Shown here: one piece after another, positions 21,458 to 30,037 of the stretch | Numbering within the stretch: the first letter of the stretch is position 1 | Layout: the number at the start of each line of letters is the position of its first letter | Source of the DNA: Shinisaurus crocodilurus | Lineage: Eukaryota; Chordata; Lepidosauria; Squamata; Shinisauridae | Direction: 5' to 3' | Assembly (NCBI GenBank): GCA_021292165.1 | Contig: CM037878.1 | Coordinates: 235,753,546-235,817,545 of the forward strand | DNA: 64,000 bases | The notes under the pieces: model-generated | Seen by the model: only the letters and a program-made list of their open reading frames with translations | The model's database searches: none | Told to the model about the DNA's origin: nothing | Made by a program: the position numbers and the translations under genes

Positions 21458-22231
21458 TCAATTCCTATCTATATCAAATCCTTTGCTGTTTAAGCTTCTC
21501 AGCCAAAAACATTTTTTTCCCCTTTTTTGTAAAATCCTTAATGGAATTTCCTTCAAAACAATTATTTCCACATCTTTCCCCTCATCATTCAGCATCATTT
21601 TCTCCTTGTAGTGTTGTTGAAGAACTTGATCTCTTAAACTTTTCCTAACAAACCAAATCAAGACATCTCTCGGGACTTTATTTTTAACATCAAAACGAGA
21701 ATTGATTCTATAAACTCTATCAATTTCTGCTTGCATATCTTTCATTTCCATACTCAAAAATTCTGCTAACAATTCAATAATCCTCTTTGTAATATCTTCT
21801 GGTTGTTGTTCTGGAATTGATCTCAATCTTAAACAGCACTCATTCCGTCTTAACTCCATCAAGGCCAAATCATCTAAGCATTTTTCCAACAGTTGTTCTG
21901 TCTCTTGACATTTGGTTTCTAAGGTCAAGACCTTCTGATTTGTGTGGCCCAACTCCTGTGAAACTTGTTTATGTGATATTTGCATTTTATTAATTGTTAC
22001 TTCTAAACTTGTCAATCTTTCATCAAGTTTTTTCTCTAAGTTCTCAAAGGATTGTTTTTGTTCATTAAATTTTTTTGTTTGATCTTCTGAGGACTTTTGA
22101 CATTGTTCCATCATACTTGACATCTTTGTCATCATTAAATTAAAACTCTCAGCCATTGTTTGGTTTTCTTCCACATTGGAAGATTTCCTTCTCTCTTCTA
22201 ATTGCCTTGCATCGTTTTTTGGTGGCATCAT
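21458..22231 (-). CDS. L1 ORF1 protein, nucleic-acid-binding chaperone
   Basis: The 257-residue open frame has a charged N-terminus (MMPPKNDARQLEERRK). A predicted coiled coil at about residues 40-130 (heptads in QKSSEDQTKKFNEQK and LEKKLDERLTSLEVTI) is followed by a basic RNA-binding region with NECCLRLRSIPEQ, the typical L1 ORF1 RRM start. A C-terminal region follows that includes PRDVLIWFVRKSLRDQVLQQ. L1 ORF1 proteins trimerise through the coiled coil and bind L1 RNA in cytoplasmic particles. The length is short compared with about 340 residues in mammals, and the last residues may be affected by a stop. The frame is open, but the partner ORF2 here is dead. Confidence 0.88.
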   Translation of the reverse strand: MMPPKNDARQLEERRKSSNVEENQTMAESFNLMMTKMSSMMEQCQKSSEDQTKKFNEQKQSFENLEKKLDERLTSLEVTINKMQISHKQVSQELGHTNQKVLTLETKCQETEQLLEKCLDDLALMELRRNECCLRLRSIPEQQPEDITKRIIELLAEFLSMEMKDMQAEIDRVYRINSRFDVKNKVPRDVLIWFVRKSLRDQVLQQHYKEKMMLNDEGKDVEIIVLKEIPLRILQKRGKKCFWLRSLNSKGFDIDRN

Positions 22232-22833
22232 GCAGTTTTGTTTTTTTTAACATAGCTGCTTCTGCCTGGCCTATTGCTCACAGCAGCTCCTGATCTTATT
22301 TTGTTCTTAGTATTTCAAAACAGGCAGAGTTTCTTTCCCATAACGTAACAGCAAAAACAGTTTACTTTTAGCAACCGCCCATTCGACATTAAGTCCAAAA
22401 AATGCACAGTCCAATTAATTCTTCTAAAACTCCCCTCCAGTATATACTCCTTATTTCTTAATTACTTCTTGTCCATTCATTTATTTAGGTTTTGATTTCA
22501 GCAGTTTTATTTCTTCACCCCCCTTCTTCTCCGATACAGAAAATAGACACTGACCTGGAATGGTAAGTCTGCCAGACACAGGGGTCTTTAAGTCATAATT
22601 TTTTCTTCTTAAAAAGATGTTACAAGGAGGATTGTGGATCTTGTCTCATAAATCAAAGCATAAGCCCTAATTTAGAGATACGAAGCCTGGTCTGAGGACA
22701 CTGTTTTCACCTCGGCTCCTCTGCCGCTCAGAACTTGCCGGAGGAAGAATCTCTCTTTCGAAAAATCCTGCCTCTGACAAGGAGCTTGCACTTACGGAGC
22801 AAATGAGGTTAATCCTTCGATCTGCCTCTTATC
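22232..22833 (-). promoter_or_regulatory. L1 5' UTR, proximal part
   Basis: This non-coding stretch lies between the ORF1 start and the nested insertion. By position it is the L1 5' UTR, which in L1 elements holds the internal promoter. No specific binding site is claimed. It continues at 24852-24955 beyond the insertion. Confidence 0.7.
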
Positions 22834-23382
22834 AGAAGCAAATTGGCTGCGGGGTGGAGTTTAAAATGTCAAAATTAGGCTTCCTCGAAATCGGGGGGGG
22901 GACCAACATGGCGTGAAATCCAGTCAAGAGGTTATCCTGGCTGGGTAATCTCCTCGGAATAAGAGGATGATCTAAGAGTGATTCCCAGCATATCTCTAAA
23001 TGCTCTCTCTGTGAGTTATTTTGCAGTGACTTCGGCGTCTGCAGTTTCTCTCGGGGAGGGGTAGAGAGTGGGAGTATCCATCATCGCTCACCGCCGCATC
23101 TGGAGTTCTTTTCTCAAGAACCTGAAGATCGACAACTCCATTTCTTAAAGATTTATTGCCAATTAGTAACAAAGAGAAATTTTATCCACAATCAGGACTA
23201 AATACCCTTTTCTCTGGAATATTAAAAAGAAAATATGCTTCAAAAACGTCATAATCAGAAGATCAACAAATGTGCTTTGAAATGAGAAAGAAAGAGGTAT
23301 TGTAACTCCTTTTACTTTGGATTTTGGAAAAGTATAAAGCAGTATTAGCAGACTGTTAAATTTATACTGCGTCACAGACAAG

Positions 23383-23778
23383 ATGGCTACTTATGATTTG
23401 TGGCTGAAGCTAGCCGACGAGTTAATGGGGATGTTTAAAGTATTAAAAAAAATATGGCTGGAGAGGTTGGTGAAATCAGAAGTGCAGAATGTGAAAATAA
23501 ATCAAAAATTCCAGGACAATACTGAGGGTGACCGATCGTTTGTGAAGTTTGAACAGAACAGGGAGAATAACCGGAAGACTGATGTGCTACGAGAGATAAA
23601 AACTGAACTTTCAAAGAGAGAAAGCAAAATGGAGGAGATTTTGCCATTGAAATGGACAGTGAAGATGTTTTTGAGAAGTCATTCACAGAGAACTGGGAAG
23701 GTGATTGCTGCCGGGCTATTTGGAGGAAGCCAGCTATGGGGGCTCACAAGGGGAAAAAAAGTTTTTTGTGGAACATGA
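23383..23778 (+). CDS. Small charged protein of the nested retroposon, unknown function
   Basis: The 131-residue frame starts MATYDLWLKLADELMG and is rich in Lys, Glu and Asn, with a helical region at about residues 20-95 (RENNRKTDVLREIKTELSKR) that could form a short coiled coil. I recognise no catalytic motif. A second overlapping frame (23652-23852) continues in another phase, which suggests a frameshift and an originally longer product. Its place near the 5' end of an L1-type insertion makes an ORF1-like role conceivable, but that is inference. It may not be translated. Confidence 0.4.
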   Translation: MATYDLWLKLADELMGMFKVLKKIWLERLVKSEVQNVKINQKFQDNTEGDRSFVKFEQNRENNRKTDVLREIKTELSKRESKMEEILPLKWTVKMFLRSHSQRTGKVIAAGLFGGSQLWGLTRGKKVFCGT

Positions 23779-23818
23779 GCCTGAAAAAGATGTATATTGT
23801 GAACACTGTGTTTGATCG

Positions 23819-23940
23819 AGGAAAATGGTTTGTTGACTATTGGATGGGATAAATGGTTTGACCCATGTTATGAAAAAATGGTTTGCTGATTATTGGATGG
23901 AATAAATGGTTTGACTTATAGTATGATAACTGCTGACTAT
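23819..23940 (+). repeat. ~58-bp tandem repeat inside nested retroposon
   Basis: Two imperfect units contain 'aaatggtttg', 'gactattggatgg' or 'gattattggatgg', and 'ataaatggtttgac'. A partial third unit follows ('ctgactattggtgg'). Confidence 0.85.
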
Positions 23941-24593
23941 TGGTGGAAGGGGGAAGTTCTTATGAAAGAAGTAAGAGGGTTCAGTTTCCCAAATGGATTG
24001 GTGGGAGGAATCCAAGTGGGAGAAATCTAAAGGGATCACTGATAGTGATCCAAAAAGAACGTTCATAAATCTGAACCTAAAGGGGTGGGTGAGAGGAACG
24101 CCTTTGAGGGAAAGGAGAACTTATCCAGAGTGAGGTGGCTTTTCTTTGTACTATTGTGGTGGCTTTGATCTTGAAGGGGCCATAGTTAGGAAGGATGGGA
24201 TTAGAAAAAAGATTAGTTGCTGAGTAAAATAAGAATAAGGTTTAATATTGAATTAGAATCTGAATAATAATTGGTTATTGGTAAAAATGTATTGAGTCTG
24301 GATGAAACTTAGTATTGAGAATGATTAATGGAAAGGAACTAACTAAATGTGGATTAAAATTTGGGTTGTGAAGTAATGTGGAAATTTGAAACTATTTTTA
24401 AAAAATGAAATAAAAGCTAGGCTGTTTGTTTTTATAAATAGAGGGAAAGAAGATAGATATTTTCATTAAATATAAGTAGAAATATTAAATATTGTTCAAG
24501 TAGAAGGATTATTATTTAAGTTTAGGAGTAAAGTGTTGTAAGATTTCGAGGCTTTATGAATTTGTGAGGTTGATAAATAAGAGAGGGGGGAAC

Positions 24594-24619
24594 ATATATA
24601 TATATATATATATATATAT
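24594..24619. repeat. (TA)n microsatellite
   Basis: Uninterrupted TA dinucleotides for about 26 bp inside the nested retroposon. Confidence 0.95.
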
Positions 24620-24971
24620 TGCTTAAGAGAAAAAAGAAAGCAATTTCTTTATAATGATTATATAGAAGGTTTGATGTTACTTATACTTGGTTGTGGAAAA
24701 ATTGGAAGTCCTCTTTAGTTTAATGTCGTTTGGTCTTTGTAATGTATGCTTGTTTGGTTCTTGTTTTGTTCTGTTCTTTGTATTTTGTTTTTATGGATTT
24801 TAAAATTTAAATAAAAAAATCCCCCCCCCCCAAAAGAAGCAAATTGGCTGCCAGAAATTTTATCTTGTTACCATAGAAACCAAGCCGCTTCTTTTCGCTG
24901 AGCCAGAGCCCAGCAAACAAACATCAAACCGCCATACCTGCACTCTAGAAGTCCTTAATCCTCTGAGTTCA

Positions 24972-25200
24972 GGGGGTTATGGGCAGCCTCTCAGAAATGA
25001 GCAGAAAAGCTCACTTCCAGAAGGGCGCAGATCATTGGAGCTTGCAGAAGGGAGCTCTGCTGACCAGTCCCATTCCAGAAACGAGCATTTTCACACATAT
25101 CCAGGTTTACTTTTAAAACTGCTAAACCCTGTTGTGTAAGCGATGGGTCCCACAAATGCAAAGGAACCAGTGGTGGTAGACTGGTAGTACTGAATACTGC
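24972..25200. mobile_element. Right part of the Harbinger-like element split by L1, then unassigned
   Basis: The text 'gggggttatgggcagcc' continues the repeat interrupted at 19983, as shown by the uninterrupted relative at 28308-28341. How far the element extends to the right cannot be told. No clear terminal inverted repeat is found before 25200. Confidence 0.45.
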
Positions 25201-25204
25201 CTTA

Positions 25205-25244
25205 TATATATGTACGTGTGTATATATATATGTATATTTATATG

Positions 25245-25280
<36 letters not shown>

Positions 25281-25282
25281 AA
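25205..25282. repeat. Compound (TA)n/(CA)n microsatellite
   Basis: TA and TG/TA-rich tracts lead into an uninterrupted CA run of about 28 bp. It gives artefactual poly-Thr-His and Cys-Val frames. Confidence 0.95.
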
Positions 25283-25489
25283 TCTGATTTACAGAAAATG
25301 TCATTATTTATATAGCCATATACTTGGGGGGCAATTTATTAATAACAACAAGCACAATCCAAATTCATTTTGGTTCCAGTCCAGGAAAAATCAGTCCCAC
25401 TGAAATGAATGTAATCGTGACTGACTTTCTTTATATTTCCTAATATCAATGTAACACAGCATAGGTTATGCATTTGTTGTCTTAAAACG

Positions 25490-26022
25490 GCCAGCTTAAA
25501 ACGGCCGCGATTTGCTATTCGCGGCTGTTTTAAACCGAGTTGCCCTGGTTTTTACACTAAAAACACAGCTTGGGTTCCCGTCACATCACTTCCTGGCAGC
25601 TGGAAGTGATGTGACGGGATCCCGCACTGCTGGCATGGTGAATTGAGTGGGGGTGTGTGTGCACGCCTTGTGGGGGGGTGCTCGCCGAGAATAAGGCGAG
25701 CTAGCGGTGGAAATAAGGTTGGGCGCGCTGCCCGAGCCTTATTTCACACACCCCTCCCCGCCTCGTTTTTCCCTTACCTCTCTTGACACGTTCGGGACTA
25801 GAAATGGGCCTCTGCGCAGGCGCAGATTGGTCCCGTCGCGTCATTTCCGGTCCCGGAAATGATGCAACGGGACCGATCGAGCAGCGTCGGTATGCGAGCT
25901 GCCCCGAAGAGGAGGTAAGTCCTCGCCAGGGCGTGAGCAGGGCCATGTTTGGCCTCATTCTGCCCCGGCGAGGCTCGATTGCACAACTATAGCAAGCACC
26001 CCCCAAGGTAAGTGTACATCCC
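25490..26022. mobile_element. GC-rich foldback MITE
   Basis: The inner palindromes are 'aaaacggccgcgatttg' with 'cgcggctgtttt' at 25497-25533, 'cacatcacttcctggcagctggaagtgatgtg' at 25583-25614 and 'gtcgcgtcatttccggtcccggaaatgatgc' at 25832-25866. The right terminus GTACATCCC is followed by TA (26023-26024). The interior is CpG-rich. The same motifs are in the copies at 37527, 40139 and 54294. Confidence 0.65.
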
Positions 26023-26041
26023 TAACTTTATTTCATTTAGA

Positions 26042-26172
26042 AAGGCATTCCTGGCATTGGGTTTCCAGTCTATGCGTTCGCAATATTTGGAGGGACTTTT
26101 TTTGTAAAAAAAACCTGTAGATCAACAATTTTGTATATGCGGAGCTCAAGTAGTAGAGGATCTTCAGCATTA
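26042..26172 (+). pseudogene. LINE ORF C-terminal fragment, part 1
   Basis: The frame beginning at 26042 encodes LGFQSMRSQYLEG, then after one stop PVDQQFCICGAQVVEDLQH, and is cut by the Helitron inserted at 26173. With part 2 it carries a C-x-C-x9-H-x4-C motif like the zinc-knuckle at the C-terminus of L1/Tx1- and R4-type LINE proteins. The element's clade is not determined. The catalytic parts are absent. Confidence 0.7.
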
Positions 26173-26656
26173 TCTATATATATAAAAGAAGTCCTGACTG
26201 ACTGACTGATCAACGCCCAACTCAAACCATTTAATCTAGGAAAGTGAAATTTTGAAGGTATATTGTTTTTATGATGTAGACACCCACTAAGGAAGGATTT
26301 TTGGAAATTCCGTCCCTAAGGGAGTGAAAAAAGGAGGCAAAATCACCCCACTCTCATATCTCCTATGGGCAAAACAACAGGGCAGCAGTTATGCAAATCG
26401 GCCTCACCTCAGAACTGCTGCAGAAGCCAATCGGAGCAGTTATGCAAATAGCCCATACGACGCTTAGAATGTTAATATGAATTCCTGCATGGGGCAATAA
26501 GGGTGGGTATGCAAATCTCCCCTAGGCCATTTAGAATGTTCTCTAAGGGGGTGAAAAGGGAGGGAAACTTTTTAAATGACTGAATGACTGTTGTGTGTGG
26601 GGCGAATTGTACCAAATCCTAAAATCCACGCGAGCGAAGCCGCGGGCAACAGCTAG
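26173..26656 (+). mobile_element. Non-autonomous Helitron (rolling-circle transposon)
   Basis: It starts TCTATATATATAAAAGAAG after an A and ends CAACAGCTAG before a T, matching the Helitron 5'-TC / CTRR-3' rule and A|T insertion. Just upstream of the end, 'cgcgagcgaagccgcg' (about 26627-26644) can fold into a GC-rich hairpin with a GAA loop, the usual 3' stem-loop terminator. It has no terminal inverted repeats and no target duplication. It is 484 bp with no Rep/helicase coding, so it depends on an autonomous Helitron in trans. It interrupts a LINE coding sequence without loss or gain of bases. Confidence 0.93.
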
Positions 26657-26667
26657 TTTATTATATT

Positions 26668-26781
26668 CAATTTTTTTTGTATGTGCACTAGCCAACCAGG
26701 CTGTGGCACGCCCCGCTGGGGCCAGCAGTACAGGTGAATTAAAAGGGGGAAAAGGGTTAAAACATTGGATACCCAAAGTTT
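26668..26781 (-). mobile_element. Small poly(A) retroposon with 15-bp target duplication
   Basis: A 114-bp insertion is flanked by 'ctagtttattatatt' at 26653-26667 and 26782-26796. At its left edge it has 'caatttttttt', the complement of a poly(A) tail, so it was copied from a minus-strand RNA. The content ('gtgcactagccaaccaggc', 'cgccccgctggggcc') is unrecognised. The duplicated target includes the last bases of the Helitron, so it inserted afterwards. Confidence 0.8.
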
Positions 26782-26796
26782 CTAGTTTATTATATT

Positions 26797-26951
26797 GTTC
26801 CTTGTATTCTGAGCCTCGGGTAACATTTATTCTGAATTTACTAAGGGATATATCTGATGATGTTGATCAAGCTAAAATTGTATATTTGCTATCGGATTCT
26901 GACAAATTTGTGACAGAGTCGTTAGATTTGCAGTGGCTGCCCAAAAGTTGA
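26797..26951 (+). pseudogene. LINE ORF C-terminal fragment, part 2
   Basis: This continues part 1 in frame once the Helitron and the small retroposon are subtracted. It provides the final cysteine of the CCHC motif and a tail with YLLSDSDKFVTES up to a stop at 26949-26951. That exact continuity confirms both insertion boundaries. Confidence 0.75.
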
Positions 26952-27009
26952 GGAGAAGTTTTGCTGAGGCCAATATGGTGAATTGTAAGGATTTAATTTG
27001 ATGGTTTTA

Positions 27010-28350
27010 GGGCGCAATCTTATGGCTGGTAGTCACTGTCTGGCCAGCCATAGGAAAACAACACAGAGTCCCAGCTGTGACCTCGGAAAAGCCCTCCGAG
27101 ATTGCAGCTGGGACTTCAACAGTGGAGCACCCTTCCTCTGCCCTCACAGGCCGCATAGTTCTTTCTTTCCGAAGACAGAAGACTGCCTTCGGAGCCAGCA
27201 TGGGGGGGGGGGGCGTTCCAGGGCACGGAGAGGGGAGGAGCGAGGTACCGCCGTCCTCTGAACAATCCCTGCGGTACCTCAGCATTTCCTCCTTGCAAGG
27301 AGGGGGAAATCATTTAGATGGCCGAAACCGGCTGCCTAAATGTTTTGGAGGGTGTGTGAGGGATCAGCAGGGCTCACCATCTCTTACCCGGCTCCCATTA
27401 GAACCCTCACTGAGTCACCAGGGTGCTGCCCTGTACCCTCCCAACCACTGGGCTCATTGAGACTGGCTATACGGGAGCAGCTGCGAGTGGCAGGGGCACA
27501 AGGGATTAACAGTGCCAGCCAGCACACACTCCGAGCTCAGCTTGATGGCTATAATGGGGCTCACCTGGTAGAGGGAGGAGGCGAGGAGGAGAATAGGAGG
27601 AAAAGCAGGCAGGCAATGGATAAAAAAGGGGGAAAGGAGAGAGGAGAGGAGAGGAGAGGAGAGGAGAGGAGGGGTGAGAGAAGAGATGGGGAGATGAACA
27701 GAGAACAAAACAAAGGGAAAGAGAGATGAGAGGCAGGAGGGAAGAATGGCTTTTTACAAGGGAAACGCCAACCTCCACTCCTCTATGCCTGCCAGGAGCC
27801 ACTCAACTTATCGGGGAGAGAAGAGACCTGCACCTCTTCCTAAATTGCCCCTTTAAGAACAAGCTCCAAAAAGGCTTCAACAGTCTTAAAGGCTGAAGGC
27901 TGGGAGAGTCAGCATTTCCTTGAGGAAAAATACCAAGGAAAAACATCCAAGAAGGACTTAGCCGCTGCCAGCATTATTTCTCCTCCTGCATTGGGAAAAG
28001 ACAATCTGGGGAAGAAATATTTACCTGCCTGGTGCCGGTCCATGCCATAAGTGAAGGGGGAGAGAATTTGCCTAGGGAATGAGCTATTTCCCAATTGTTT
28101 TATGTTCTGTTTTTGAAAAGCCCAGTGTTGTAACTAGGACAGTCTTTCTCATTACACTTTTGAGTTAAAACTTATTCCTAGCAGCTATGTCTCTGATGGA
28201 GTCAACGGATCAGAGAGGTTTTGATATGCCTTTGCCCATTTACGGAGGGCAATGGAAGTGCAGGGGAATCCTAGCCTCCATGTTCCTCCCATCTTCCATT
28301 GGATGCCCATAATCCTCTGAGTTCGATGGGTTACTGGCAGCCACATTGGA
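27010..28350. mobile_element. Harbinger-like element with internal insertion
   Basis: The left end GGGCGCAATCTTATGGC follows TTA (27007-27009) and matches the 'gcaatcctatggc' termini of 17289. Blocks to about 27340 ('tagatggccgaaacc') and from about 28225 to 28341 ('ggatgcccataatcctctgag') align with 19604-19983 and 24972. The roughly 880 bp between them are foreign; a short 'gttttg' repeat occurs near 27342 and 28217. The right terminus was not found. Confidence 0.45.
27635..27672. repeat. (GGAGA)n purine-rich repeat
   Basis: GAGGA pentamers run uninterrupted for about 36 bp inside a broader purine-rich tract (27565-27735). The frames over it are low complexity. Confidence 0.9.
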
Positions 28351-28524
28351 TGACTCCCTAAATGTATTAGTGGTACTTTATTGCATTTTTAATTAAATAT
28401 GTTTGGTCTTAGTTCTAATTTTGTTGTTTGGATGTATTTTGTGTGATTCCTAAGGGATGTTCAGGGGTTTCATTTTGAGAGAGACTCCTGTTTTAATTTT
28501 ATCCTTTTTACACATTTTGTGTGT

Positions 28525-28955
28525 ATGCTTGCCAAGCCGAATTCAAGATGTTGGTTTTGACCTTTAAAACCCTATACGGCTCCGGTCCAGTCTATCTCAA
28601 GGAGCATCTCCAGCAACACCAAGTAGGCTGCTCAACAAGATCTGCCACAGACGGCCTTCTCCTTGTCCCTTCAGCCAGAGCAGCTAGACTGGTGGGGACT
28701 AGTTAGAGGGCCTTTTCTGTGGCGGCCCCCGTACTGTGGAACTCTCTCCCGAGTGACCTCCACCATGCCCCCTCCCTGCTGAGCTTCCGCCGCTCACTAA
28801 AAACTTGGCTATTCAGGTGGGAATATGGGGTGGGCTAAGATTTTAAAAATTTATACTGTTTTAAATATATTTTATCCCGTTTTTATTTTGTGTACATCGC
28901 CCAGGGTGGCTGGTTTGCCGGCCAGATGGGCGATAAATAAATGTAAATAAATAAA
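28525..28955 (+). mobile_element. L2 LINE 3' end, 5'-truncated
   Basis: The coding remnant starts with the FKMLVLTFKTLYGSGPVYL block and, after breaks, includes 'ggcggcccccgtactgtggaac' (the AAP-LWNSLP region) and 'ctaaaaacttggctattc' (KTWLF). This is the C-terminal signature of L2 reverse transcriptase proteins. The 3' UTR ends 'cgataaataaatgtaaataaataaat'. It is better preserved than the copy at 8925. Confidence 0.85.
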
Positions 28956-28959
28956 TGCA

Positions 28960-30035
28960 TCTATATTTTTTGGTTGATATGACCACAATGGTTGAAACAA
29001 CAAATAAACATGAATCTAAGTGGTATGCTGTACGTCATAGTTACTGAATTCATATTTCAAATGGCAGCATTGTTGGTCATCTAATATATTTTATATTCAC
29101 ATTTTATGTTGAAAAATATATATTTTTGATGAACAGATAATATATTTCAGCTTCTATGTTGTACAAACATAAATGTTAAAAGAGCAATAAATGTTAAAAG
29201 TGTAATAAAACTATTCATTTGATTTCATAAGTCATGTGTAATGGATTTATTTAAACCTTCAATCCTCTTCCATTTCTGGGATTAAAGGAAAGCACTTTTA
29301 AGTCCTATTGATTTCAGTGAATGAGATTTAAGCATGTGCTTAACTATCCTATTTGAAAACATTAGGACTTTAATGTGCTTTGGCCGGTTCAAGCCCTTAG
29401 TGTTAAAATAAAAAATATGCTTTGACCCTAAATATTTGCACCAGTATGTCTATCTGTACCAATAATATAATAGTGCCATTACTATAATACTGTAATACTA
29501 TATTTTGTGATGTTGCACTGAAAGTATGCCTATTTAAAATACTTAAGGAGTGGGGAAGAAAATATTAAGATTGGATTACCAGAAGAACCAAAAATGGTTT
29601 CACCATTTCAAAAGCAAGAATTTAGCTTCCTGGAAAAACAAACAAACAACAACAACAAATCAAAATGTTGTCAAACAGTTCGACTAGTTGCTTTCAGAAA
29701 AGTTAGCCTATGGCTGCAATTCCAAATGAACAAATCAATATACTTTACTTCTTTGTAATGATCCAGTACCGTGTGCATCTGGCAGTACTACATGCTCATT
29801 GAAGTTCAATGATCCATACAAAATTTGCAGGCACTGTAAAAAGTAGTTTGATGTTTGACATAAACATCTCAGCCACTTTTTACTATTTCCCCAAGTTTTT
29901 TTTTTAATGTTTTGCAGTTTGATAGAGATGATCAAAGGAAAAATGGGCTGATAAATCCCAGTGTTGTGCGTGTGCTATTTTTTCTATGCACATACCTCTG
30001 TTTTCTGGATAGGTCCCAAATATTTGACAATATGT
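28960..30035. other. No gene recognised; fragment of an old dispersed repeat near 29290
   Basis: The phrase 'aagtcctattgatttcagtg' and 'aagcatgtgcttaact' at 29303-29345 resembles an ancient amniote MITE fragment. An (AAC)n patch is at 29640-29660. The rest is AT-rich and unassigned. Confidence 0.4.
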
Positions 30036-30037
30036 GA

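Larger units (their letters stand above)
22851..24834 (+). mobile_element. 2-kb non-autonomous retroposon nested in L1 5' UTR
   Basis: The 1984-bp insertion is flanked by a perfect 17-bp duplication 'agaagcaaattggctgc' (22834-22850 and 24835-24851). It begins 'ggggtggagtttaaaatg', carries one 131-codon frame (23383-23778), internal ~58-bp tandem repeats at 23819-23940 and a (TA)n run, and ends in 'aaataaaaaaat', a C11 run and 'caaa'. Target duplication length and the A-rich end suggest L1-type integration. There is no reverse transcriptase. It could be a half-L1 (ORF1-only) or an unrelated passenger. The family is unrecognised. Confidence 0.85.
19984..24955 (-). mobile_element. L1 LINE, minus strand, internally deleted, with nested insertion
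   Basis: The element is bounded by a 16-bp target duplication 'taatcctctgagttca' (19968-19983 and 24956-24971). In minus orientation it has a 5' UTR (24955-24852 and 22833-22232), ORF1 (22231-21458), a broken ORF2 (21278-20248) and a 3' UTR ending in C9-A8 at 19984-20005. The 1984-bp insertion at 22851-24834 splits the 5' UTR. Compared with the L1 at 41577-45280, about 2.6 kb of ORF2 is missing, from the endonuclease to past the reverse transcriptase. The complete 5' UTR suggests full-length insertion or a pre-deleted source. Confidence 0.93.

Noticed and set aside
26595..26951. 118-aa single gene across the Helitron end
   Set aside because: The frame runs by chance from the Helitron through a small retroposon into a LINE fragment. 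Only the last part is real coding remnant.
27454..27802. Frames over the purine-rich tract as coding
   Set aside because: They arise from the (GGAGA)n repeat and are low complexity on both strands.
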